A stretch of DNA of 7,680 nucleotides from an uncultured Prevotella sp. (lineage in GTDB: Bacteria > Bacteroidota > Bacteroidia > Bacteroidales > Bacteroidaceae). Position 1 is the first letter of the stretch; each line of letters opens with the position of its first letter. The notes beneath the pieces are model-generated. The model was not told the DNA's origin. It saw only the letters and a list, made by a program, of their open reading frames with translations, and searched no databases. The position numbers were made by a program, and so were the translations under genes. The DNA is taken from contig CAAFFL010000093.1 of the NCBI GenBank assembly GCA_900762125.1, forward strand, positions 1-7,680, written 5' to 3'. Below, one piece after another: positions 1 through 5,470 of this stretch.

Positions 1-39
1 CATTCTTCCGTTATTTGCAAGGACAGACACACAGGAATA

Positions 40-65
40 GGTGTGCACATAACGAAGTGCGCACC
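40..65. repeat. Small inverted repeat in the left-edge spacer
   Basis: GGTGTGCAC (40-48) and GTGCGCACC (57-65) are complementary at 8 of 9 positions around an 8-base loop. No T-run follows on either strand, so it does not look like a terminator; it could be an operator or chance. The rest of 1-135 shows no convincing gene. On the minus strand an ATG falls at the extreme edge (3-1), preceded by GGAAGA, and could be the start of a further leftward gene, but nothing of its protein is visible. Confidence 0.3.
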
Positions 66-135
66 TTCTGGAAACATTTTCTACACCGTCGTAACGCTCA
101 TGTTACACTGTGGTTACAATCAAAGTATATGAAAA

Positions 136-169
136 GCCCGCAAACTAGACATCATGCTAGCTTGCGGGC
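136..169 (-). terminator. Intrinsic terminator of the leftward xylan operon
   Basis: Read on the minus strand, GCCCGCAAGCTAG pairs with CTAGTTTGCGGGC at 12 of 13 positions across an 8-base loop. TTTTC follows immediately (135-131). The stem is GC-rich at its base and begins about 30 bases after the esterase stop codon. This is the classical layout of a factor-independent terminator, so the esterase gene is the last in the operon. The plus strand also has a T-rich stretch just past the stem (171-184), so weak bidirectional action is possible. Confidence 0.85.
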
Positions 170-199
170 CTTATGTTTCTTTTGCGCTCCTGCCACGGA

Positions 200-1666
200 T
201 TACCAGTTGTCTGTCCGGAAGGGGAACAGGGGCAGGTTGCCAGCATTCTTGAGGTTGCCCAGCTGGAAGTTGCGGAAGCAGTAGCGCACGGCGACAGGGT
301 GCTTCACCTCCGGCGAGAAGACAGCGACGGTCTCGTTACGCCGGTCGTTGCCCATCGTCCAGACCCAGAAGTGTTGAGCCTTCGCAGGATGGAACACATG
401 GTCGTCGCCCGCTACCTCGAAGCCCTGGATGTCCTCGAAGCGCGAGTAGCCGCCATCCATATTGTCGAAGGAGACGAAGCAGGTGTCGTTCTCGACGAAC
501 ATCGACTTGTAGCGTGGGCTCTCGGCGATGATGTGCTGCACGTCATAGTCGTGCTTTAGCGCGATGTAGCCCAGTCGCTCGCCGACCTGCCGCTTCTGGC
601 AGGGATGGATCTGCGTATACTCGAAGGGGTAGACGAGGTCGTTGGTGCAGACGAGGTCGCTGTTGGGGATGATGTCACGGGCCCGCATCTGCTGTTCACG
701 GAGCAGGGCGCCAGAGATGCCGTCGTTGCCGTCGCCCTCACAGTAGGGTGCCACCTGCACGAAGTAGAATGGGATGTCACCGAGCTTGAAGTCGCGGCGC
801 CACTGCTCGACGAGGAGCTTCAGGCGATCAGAATATTGGTTGCCGGGGTCGCCGACATTGGAGCAGCCCTGATAGAACAGGATGCCCTTGACGGTATAGT
901 TCAGGATGGGATGGAACGTGCCGTTGCCCCACATCAGTGAGCGGTGATAGTCCCCTGGGAACTTCTTTACGATGGCCATGGAGTCCAGCGGGTCCTTGGT
1001 GTACTTCTTCAGGTTGTCACGGTCGAGCCAGCTTTCCACGCGCGTGCCGCCTTTGTTGGCAAGGATCAGTCCCACGGGGATGTCCGTCGCCTGGTTGACG
1101 ATGCGTGCAAAGTTGTAGCCCACGGCGGAGCACTCTGTGACGGTGTTGATGTTGATGGCGTCCCAGTGGCAGTCGGCATCGTCCTGCGGCGTCATGCGCA
1201 TTGTGCTGGGTACCTTCACATAGTGGATGCCCTTCACCTGGTTGGCGCTGGCGACGGTCTCGTTATATCCCTCGTAGGGGCAGTTGGTGAATCCGCGGAC
1301 GGGAAACTCCATGTTGCTCTGCCCCGCGCATACCCACACTTCACCGGAGAGGATATCCTTCACCGTCGTGCTGCCGTCAGCGTCACTGAAGGTGATGGTG
1401 AGCGGTGTGTAGCTGGCCTTCGGGCTCTTCACGGTGAGGAGCCAGCGGCCATCCTTGCCGGTCTTCGCTGTGGTGGTGACGCCCCATGACGTCGTCGCGG
1501 TGACGGTCTGTCCGGGCTTGTCCCATCCCCAGAGGCGTACGTCGGTCTGCTGCTGGATGATCATCTTGTCGCAGATGAGGTGCGGTAGGCGTATGGCGGC
1601 CTGCGATGCCAGCGTGGTCACCAGGGCCAGGAGGGTGAGGGTGAGTTGCTTGATGTTAGGTTTCAT
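200..1666 (-). CDS. Secreted sialate O-acetylesterase-like (SASA family) carbohydrate esterase, probable acetylxylan esterase
   Basis: A 488-residue SGNH-type esterase of the SASA (sialate O-acetylesterase) family. Residues 1-23 form a Sec signal peptide (basic start, LTLTLLALVTTLA, SQA-A cleavage site), so it acts in the periplasm or at the surface. A beta-rich N-terminal domain (about 25-105) precedes the esterase domain. There GQSNM at 115-119 supplies the nucleophile Ser117, GGTRVESW lies at 206-213, FYQGCSN at 264-270, and IHP at 353-355 gives the catalytic His354. In many relatives the third block reads YQGESN; here the Glu is Cys268. The family removes O-acetyl groups from sugars; beside GH10, GH43 and GH67 genes the likely substrate is acetylated xylo-oligosaccharide rather than sialic acid. 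Last gene of the leftward operon, 119 bases after the GH43 stop. The start is preceded by an A-rich stretch with no Shine-Dalgarno, usual in Bacteroidetes. Family is firm; substrate is inferred. Confidence 0.9.
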   Translation of the reverse strand: MKPNIKQLTLTLLALVTTLASQAAIRLPHLICDKMIIQQQTDVRLWGWDKPGQTVTATTSWGVTTTAKTGKDGRWLLTVKSPKASYTPLTITFSDADGSTTVKDILSGEVWVCAGQSNMEFPVRGFTNCPYEGYNETVASANQVKGIHYVKVPSTMRMTPQDDADCHWDAININTVTECSAVGYNFARIVNQATDIPVGLILANKGGTRVESWLDRDNLKKYTKDPLDSMAIVKKFPGDYHRSLMWGNGTFHPILNYTVKGILFYQGCSNVGDPGNQYSDRLKLLVEQWRRDFKLGDIPFYFVQVAPYCEGDGNDGISGALLREQQMRARDIIPNSDLVCTNDLVYPFEYTQIHPCQKRQVGERLGYIALKHDYDVQHIIAESPRYKSMFVENDTCFVSFDNMDGGYSRFEDIQGFEVAGDDHVFHPAKAQHFWVWTMGNDRRNETVAVFSPEVKHPVAVRYCFRNFQLGNLKNAGNLPLFPFRTDNW

Positions 1667-1702
1667 TGTTGTTTTTTTGGTTTTCTTCTATAAACGGGAA
1701 GA

Positions 1703-1758
1703 GCGTGCCGTTATTATATTCGGCAAGTAAAACTTGTCGATTTATATCAACGGCACGC
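1703..1758 (-). repeat. Large intercistronic stem-loop between the GH43 and esterase genes
   Basis: GCGTGCCGTT (1703-1712) and AACGGCACGC (1749-1758) are perfect 10-base complements. Inside them CAAGT (1724-1728) pairs with ACTTG (1732-1736) around an AAA loop, and the middle is partly complementary (a TCG/CGA block plus AT pairs). The whole forms one long hairpin in the 119-base gap between two operon genes. No T-run follows it on the minus strand, so it is not a normal intrinsic terminator. A role in mRNA processing, 3'-end protection of the upstream message or partial attenuation is plausible. The bases between the GH43 stop and this hairpin are A-rich and purine-rich on the message strand. 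Confidence 0.6.
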
Positions 1759-1785
1759 CAGCTAACTGTTTACCCTTTTATCTTT

Positions 1786-2745
1786 TTACTCTTTTACCTT
1801 CAGGTGTCCCTCGGCGTCATACTCCAGCTCGGTGACCTTCAGCGAGCGCAGCCAGGTAGTGTCGTTCGAGGGCACGCAGTCGTGGTGGAAGAGGTACCAA
1901 TGGCCCTGATGCTCGACGATGGAAGCATGGGTGGTCCAGCCGACGACGGGCTCGAGGAGCACGTCCTGGAAGGTGAACGGTCCGTAGGGGTTGTCGCCGA
2001 TGGCGTAGCAGAGCAGATGGGTGTCGCCGGTGGAGTAGGAGAAGTAGTACTTCCCCTGGTACTTGTGCATCCATGATGCCTCGAAGAAACGGTGGGGATC
2101 ATCGGCGGTGAGGGGCTTGCCGTCCTCGCCAAGGATGACGACGGGGCGCGGTGCCTCGGCAAACTGCTGCACGTCGGCAGTCATGCGGGCCACACGTGAG
2201 GGCAGCGGGAACTCCTTGCCCTCGGGGAGATACTCGTTCTTGAGCATCTTGTTGTCCTTGTACCACTGCAGCTGTCCGCCCCAGATGCCGCCGAAATAGA
2301 CGTAGATCTCACCGTCGTCGTCCTTGAAGACGCACGGGTCGATGCTGTAGGAGCCGCGGATGGGGTCGGCGTTCGGCGTGAACGGACCCTCGGGTGTCGG
2401 AGCTGAGGCCACACCGAGGTGGAAGACGCCGTTGTAGTCCTTACCCGAAAAAATGAGGTAGTAGCGGCCATCCTTCTCCACGCAGTCGTTGTCCCAGAGC
2501 TGTTTCTCAGCCCATGGCACATCCTCGACGGAGAAGAGCTGTCCGCAGTCGGTGCCCTCCGTCTGCATCGGGTCGCCGTCGATGCGCAGGACGTGGTAGT
2601 CCTTCATCTGGAAGTGACCACCGTCGTCGTCGAAGCTCTCGCCGCTGTCCCAGTCGTGGGAGGGGTAGACGTAGAGCTTGCCGTTGAACACGTTGGCTGA
2701 AGGGTCAGCCATGAAATCGGAGGGGAATACGTATTTTGCTTTCAT
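1786..2745 (-). CDS. xynB: Cytoplasmic GH43 beta-xylosidase / alpha-L-arabinofuranosidase
   Basis: A 319-residue single-domain glycoside hydrolase of family 43, the five-bladed beta-propeller clan that hydrolyses xylosyl or arabinosyl linkages with inversion. The expected catalytic acids are visible: Asp14 in MADPSANVF (general base), Asp136 in SYSIDPCVF (pKa modulator) and Glu222 in FFEASWMHK (general acid). His273 in GWTTHASIV fits the metal or core histidine of the family. There is no signal peptide, so the enzyme should work in the cytoplasm on imported xylo-oligosaccharides. The length and the absence of an accessory domain match the small GH43 xylosidases of rumen Prevotella, whose gene beside a GH10 xylanase is called xynB; the symbol rests on that recollection. 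The start overlaps the xylanase stop as ATGA, which suggests translational coupling. Met12 is a possible alternative start, but the overlap and the conserved N-terminus favour the longer form. Whether xylose or arabinose is released cannot be read from the sequence. Confidence 0.92.
   Translation of the reverse strand: MKAKYVFPSDFMADPSANVFNGKLYVYPSHDWDSGESFDDDGGHFQMKDYHVLRIDGDPMQTEGTDCGQLFSVEDVPWAEKQLWDNDCVEKDGRYYLIFSGKDYNGVFHLGVASAPTPEGPFTPNADPIRGSYSIDPCVFKDDDGEIYVYFGGIWGGQLQWYKDNKMLKNEYLPEGKEFPLPSRVARMTADVQQFAEAPRPVVILGEDGKPLTADDPHRFFEASWMHKYQGKYYFSYSTGDTHLLCYAIGDNPYGPFTFQDVLLEPVVGWTTHASIVEHQGHWYLFHHDCVPSNDTTWLRSLKVTELEYDAEGHLKVKE
2742..2745 (-). other. ATGA stop-start overlap coupling xylanase and xylosidase translation
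   Basis: Read leftward, the GH10 gene ends ...GAAGAATGA. Its TGA stop (2744-2742) shares bases with the ATG of the GH43 gene (2745-2743). Such four-base overlaps usually let a terminating ribosome restart on the next gene, which would tie production of the cytoplasmic xylosidase to that of the secreted xylanase. The overlap itself is directly seen; coupling is inferred. Confidence 0.85.
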
Positions 2746-3866
2746 TCTTCAAACATTTTGATGATTTCTTTTACAACCGGCTTTGCTTTGTATTGCCGGT
2801 CTAATAATAATGGATAGTTCGTGCGACCAGGTACTGGCCACCCGTTGAGCCATGACGTGGCGTCGCTGACGCCCCAGAAAGTGACGCGTTCGATGTTGGC
2901 GGCATACTTCCGGTAGAGGCGGAAGAAGGCGAGGTAGCGCTCGTTGAACGTGCGCTGTGCAGCCTTCGTGAGCCCCTTGACATAAGGGTTCAGCGCCTTG
3001 TCGTAGTTGAAGCGCTGGCTCACCTCCGCACCACCAAAGGATGCTGGGTTCGGCAGCATGTTCAGATCAAGCTCCGTCATCTGGATCTTCAGACCTTCGG
3101 CGATGAGCGCCTGCATGGTCTTCTCATACTCTGTGAGGTCGGGGTAGTCGTAGCCGTTGTGGCTCTGCATGCCGAAGGCGTCGATGCGACAGCCCTTTGC
3201 CCGCAGGTCACGGACGAGGCGGATGTACGCCTCGCGCTTCGCGGGCATCGACATCGAGTAGTCGTTGAGGTAGAGCTCCGCGTCGGGGTCGGCGGCATGG
3301 GCGAACTTCAGTGCCAGTTCGATATAGTCCGGGCCGATTATTTTATAATAAGGTGAGGGCCGCAGTGTGCCATCGTCCATCATCATCTCGTTGACGACGT
3401 CCCAGCCCTTGACCTTGCCACGGTAGCGTGTCATGACGGTGGTGATGTGGTGGTACATCCGGTCGATGAGTACCTCGCGGCTGACGGTGTCGCCATTCTC
3501 GTAGGTGAACATCCACTTCGGTGGCTGCGAATGCCAGACGAGGCAGTGGCCGATGAGCGTCATGTGATGGTCCTCAGCGAACTTCACCGTGCGGTCGGCA
3601 TCCGTCCAGTCGTAGCGGTTTTCCTCCGGGTGGATGACTTCACCCTTCATGCAGTTCTCCGCGACGATGGAGTTGAAGTTCGCGACGATGGCCTCTGTGG
3701 CCACAGGGTCTTTCTCCCATGCCTGGTCGGCGTTGATGGCGCAGCCGATGAGGAAATACTTGCCCAGCACATCCTTCATCGTGGGCTGCGGCGTCTTGGT
3801 TTTTGCGCCGACGGCCAGCGGAAGGAGGGCGATGGCGAGGGCAGTTATCTTCAGGTTTGTTTTCAT
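2742..3866 (-). CDS. xynA: Secreted GH10 endo-1,4-beta-xylanase
   Basis: A 374-residue family GH10 endo-xylanase that cleaves the beta-1,4-xylan backbone with retention. Residues 1-21 are a signal peptide (MKTNLKITALAIALLPLAVGA). The rest is one (beta/alpha)8 barrel with no carbohydrate-binding module. Catalytic residues are clear: Glu160 in WDVVNE is the acid/base and Glu265 in IQMTELD is the nucleophile. Substrate-site residues are also present: Glu70-Asn71 and Lys74 in AENCMKGE, His112 in CLVWHSQ, and Trp331 and Trp339 in WGVSDATSW. The usual Trp after MK in many GH10 enzymes is Gly75 here. An extra segment at about 272-300 lies between the nucleophile strand and the next helix. Second gene of the leftward operon, 44 bases after the symporter stop. 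The symbol follows the rumen Prevotella convention. It most likely acts in the periplasm or at the surface on glucurono(arabino)xylan. Confidence 0.96.
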   Translation of the reverse strand: MKTNLKITALAIALLPLAVGAKTKTPQPTMKDVLGKYFLIGCAINADQAWEKDPVATEAIVANFNSIVAENCMKGEVIHPEENRYDWTDADRTVKFAEDHHMTLIGHCLVWHSQPPKWMFTYENGDTVSREVLIDRMYHHITTVMTRYRGKVKGWDVVNEMMMDDGTLRPSPYYKIIGPDYIELALKFAHAADPDAELYLNDYSMSMPAKREAYIRLVRDLRAKGCRIDAFGMQSHNGYDYPDLTEYEKTMQALIAEGLKIQMTELDLNMLPNPASFGGAEVSQRFNYDKALNPYVKGLTKAAQRTFNERYLAFFRLYRKYAANIERVTFWGVSDATSWLNGWPVPGRTNYPLLLDRQYKAKPVVKEIIKMFEE

Positions 3867-3882
3867 AAGCGTTTATTCATGT

Positions 3883-3900
3883 CGGCTTGTGGAAAAGCCG
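3883..3900 (-). repeat. Short hairpin in the symporter-xylanase gap
   Basis: CGGCTT (3883-3888) and AAGCCG (3895-3900) are perfect complements around a 6-base loop. They sit in the 44-base gap between the symporter stop and the xylanase start. On the message strand the stem comes 16 bases before the xylanase ATG. It could influence xylanase translation or mRNA cleavage; no terminator T-run follows. Confidence 0.4.
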
Positions 3901-3910
3901 GAGCGGTGGC

Positions 3911-5302
3911 TTATCTTGATTCTATCTCTTTGTTGATCTTGTCGATGACCTCGTCGGAGAGCTCGTACTTCGAGATGATGAACATTGCCAGGACGAGGAG
4001 CAGCGCTGGGATGATGCAGACGAGCCAGAGGATACCTTGTTCGGCAGCGGGGCTCTGGCTGACGGCATTCGCCTTGTCGAAGCCCGTGAGGCTCAGCACC
4101 AGACCCGGTACAACGCCGCCGAGGGCCATGCCGGCCTTATAGAAGATGCCCGTGAGGGCGTTGACGATGCCTGCGATGCGACGGCCGGTGGTGTACTCAC
4201 TGTAGCTGACGACCTCCGGCACGAGTGCCCACATATAGCCCGTGGCGACGATGACACCCGTCGACTTGATGAACTGTGCCACGTAGACCAACCAGATCTG
4301 GTCCTTCAGCGCGGGCACCATCGAGATGATGTAGAGCAGTGCCATGCCGATGATGGCTACGCCGAGGAAGACGTAGAACATCTGCTTCTTGCCAATGGCG
4401 CGCTTGATGGCGGGCACCATCGGCATGAAGATGAACGACGGCACGGAGCCGAGGCCCATGAAGACGGCCATCTCCGAGGCCGTGCCATGGACATTATAAA
4501 TCATATAATAGGACCCGGCAGAGTTGCCGACAGCCATCATCGCGAAGGCGGTGATGAAGAAGAACGCCAGCACACGCAGCGGGCGGTTGCGGACAAACTC
4601 CGTCCAGAGGTCGGAGACCTTCACCTTGTCGACCTTCGAGGCGTCCATGACGACACGCTCCTTCGTCTGCGAGAAGCAGAAGAGCAGCAGCACGAGACCT
4701 GCGACGGCATAGATGGCCATGGTGATGAACCATGCCGTGGCGTCCTCGGTGGTGTTCATCTTCCCGTCGGGCGAGAGGGCGGCGACGAGGATGGGGATGC
4801 CGAGGGAGACGGCCAGACCACCGCAGTTGGCCATGAACATGCGGACGGAGGTGAGGATGGTGATCTCGTTGGTGTCGCGTGTCAGCGAGGAGTTCAGTGC
4901 GCCGTAAGGCACGTTGACCAGCGTGTAGCACATCGACATGCCCACATAGGTGATGTATCCATAGAGCAGTGAGCCAGAGAAGCCGTCCCAAAAGCAGAGA
5001 ATGGCGAAGCCCGAGAGCGGTATGCCGCCGAGGACGAGGTAGCTGCGGTACTTGCCCCATTGTGGGTTGTGCTTGTCGACGAAGGTGCCCACGAGGGGAT
5101 CCCAGAGGACGTCGATGAGGCGTACGACGAGGAACATGAATGCTGCGGCGCCGGGGTCTAGTCCGAAGACATTGGTATAGAACAGCAGCAGGTACATGCA
5201 GATGGTCTGGTAGATGAGGTTCTGTGCCAGGTCACCCGATCCGAAGCCGATACGTTGCAGCCATGAGAGCTTATAGAAGCCTTTCGATTCGTTAGTATCC
5301 AT
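3911..5302 (-). CDS. xynD: GPH-family (MelB/XylP-like) sugar:cation symporter for xylosides or xylo-oligosaccharides
   Basis: A 463-residue inner-membrane carrier of the glycoside-pentoside-hexuronide:cation symporter family within the major facilitator superfamily, with hydrophobic stretches consistent with about 12 helices. The N-terminal block RLIDVLWDPLVG places Asp64 and Asp68 where MelB has its cation-binding Asp55 and Asp59. It is followed by the family loop FVDKHNPQWGKYRSY (74-88) between helices 2 and 3. LTRDTNEIT (140-148) and YMWALVPEVVSYSEYTTGRR (356-375) are further GPH hallmarks. A charged central loop (about 211-240) separates the two halves. First gene of the leftward operon, followed by xylanase and xylosidase, so xylobiose or longer xylo-oligosaccharides driven by Na+ or H+ are the likely cargo. 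The symbol xynD follows the Prevotella naming I recall and is less certain than the family. The start ATG at 5302 lies about 35 bases from the inferred transcription start. Confidence 0.92.
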   Translation of the reverse strand: MDTNESKGFYKLSWLQRIGFGSGDLAQNLIYQTICMYLLLFYTNVFGLDPGAAAFMFLVVRLIDVLWDPLVGTFVDKHNPQWGKYRSYLVLGGIPLSGFAILCFWDGFSGSLLYGYITYVGMSMCYTLVNVPYGALNSSLTRDTNEITILTSVRMFMANCGGLAVSLGIPILVAALSPDGKMNTTEDATAWFITMAIYAVAGLVLLLFCFSQTKERVVMDASKVDKVKVSDLWTEFVRNRPLRVLAFFFITAFAMMAVGNSAGSYYMIYNVHGTASEMAVFMGLGSVPSFIFMPMVPAIKRAIGKKQMFYVFLGVAIIGMALLYIISMVPALKDQIWLVYVAQFIKSTGVIVATGYMWALVPEVVSYSEYTTGRRIAGIVNALTGIFYKAGMALGGVVPGLVLSLTGFDKANAVSQSPAAEQGILWLVCIIPALLLVLAMFIISKYELSDEVIDKINKEIESR

Positions 5303-5309
5303 ATTGGTG

Positions 5310-5324
5310 TTAATGGTTATTCAT
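5310..5324 (-). other. Four-codon upstream ORF in the symporter leader
   Basis: On the minus strand ATG AAT AAC CAT TAA (MNNH-stop) lies inside the inferred 5' leader, ending 7 bases before the symporter ATG. Its start sits in ACCAATATG (5330-5322), an exact copy of the nine bases around the true start (ACCAATATG, 5308-5300), 22 bases apart and in a different frame. It may be a leader peptide, a decoy start, or the result of a small duplication. Nothing shows that it is translated. Confidence 0.3.
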
Positions 5325-5342
5325 ATTGGTTTTAAGACGTTG

Positions 5343-5350
5343 CAAAGTTA
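5343..5350 (-). promoter_or_regulatory. Candidate -7 element of the leftward xylan operon promoter (TAACTTTG)
   Basis: On the minus strand the sequence TAACTTTG fits the Bacteroidetes -7 consensus TAnnTTTG exactly, 40 bases before the symporter start codon. The transcription start would be near 5336-5339, giving a leader of about 35 bases. No TTTG -33 element is found at the usual spacing of about 19 bases. Instead the inverted repeat at 5371-5388 begins there, which suggests that expression depends on an activator. Confidence 0.6.
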
Positions 5351-5370
5351 AGGATAAATGCTGATAGAGG

Positions 5371-5388
5371 GGATACTTGTTTGTATCC
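5371..5388. promoter_or_regulatory. Inverted repeat in the divergent control region, candidate regulator-binding site
   Basis: GGATAC (5371-5376) and GTATCC (5383-5388) form a perfect dyad with a 6-base spacer. Arm centres are 12 bases apart. The near arm starts 20 bases upstream of the leftward -7 box, just where a -33 element is expected, and the site is about 70 bases upstream of the rightward -7 box. A dimeric DNA-binding protein could sit here, for example a hybrid two-component regulator such as those controlling xylan genes in Prevotella. The dyad is seen; its function is inferred. Confidence 0.5.
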
Positions 5389-5458
5389 GAAACATTTCTG
5401 TATGTCTCATCCCGATGTTTTTATTTGGTGCATCGGCGGTTTATTCGGTGTTTTTACC

Positions 5459-5466
5459 TATTTTTG
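5459..5466 (+). promoter_or_regulatory. Candidate -7 element of the alpha-glucuronidase promoter (TATTTTTG)
   Basis: TATTTTTG matches TAnnTTTG and ends 4 bases before the GH67 ATG at 5471. In Bacteroidetes transcription begins only a few bases after this box, so the message would start at or within a base or two of the ATG: leaderless or nearly so. No convincing -33 TTTG is seen at normal spacing. A promoter further upstream remains possible. Confidence 0.5.
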
Positions 5467-5470
5467 CAAT

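Noticed and set aside
91..117. GTAAC / GTTAC short inverted and direct repeats
   Set aside because: Five-base matches are too short to separate from chance.
15..284. 89-codon plus-strand frame at the left edge
   Set aside because: It runs through the operon terminator and the antisense of the esterase 3' end; composition and context do not look like a gene.
944..1489. 181-codon plus-strand frame opposite the esterase gene
   Set aside because: It is antisense to a gene with intact GQSNM and IHP motifs, and its protein has no recognisable features.
3447..4142. 231-codon plus-strand frame across the xylanase-symporter junction
   Set aside because: It is antisense to two well-supported genes and is explained by GC-rich codon use.
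4037..4972. 311-codon open frame on the plus strand opposite the symporter gene
   Set aside because: Its translation is rich in His, Asp, Glu and Arg with no recognisable domain, as expected of the antisense of a GC-rich membrane protein gene whose real frame is unmistakable.
5381..5470. In-frame upstream extension of the GH67 gene beginning MYPKHFC
   Set aside because: It has no family similarity, would bury the clear signal peptide starting at 5471, and overlaps the candidate promoter and one arm of the dyad.
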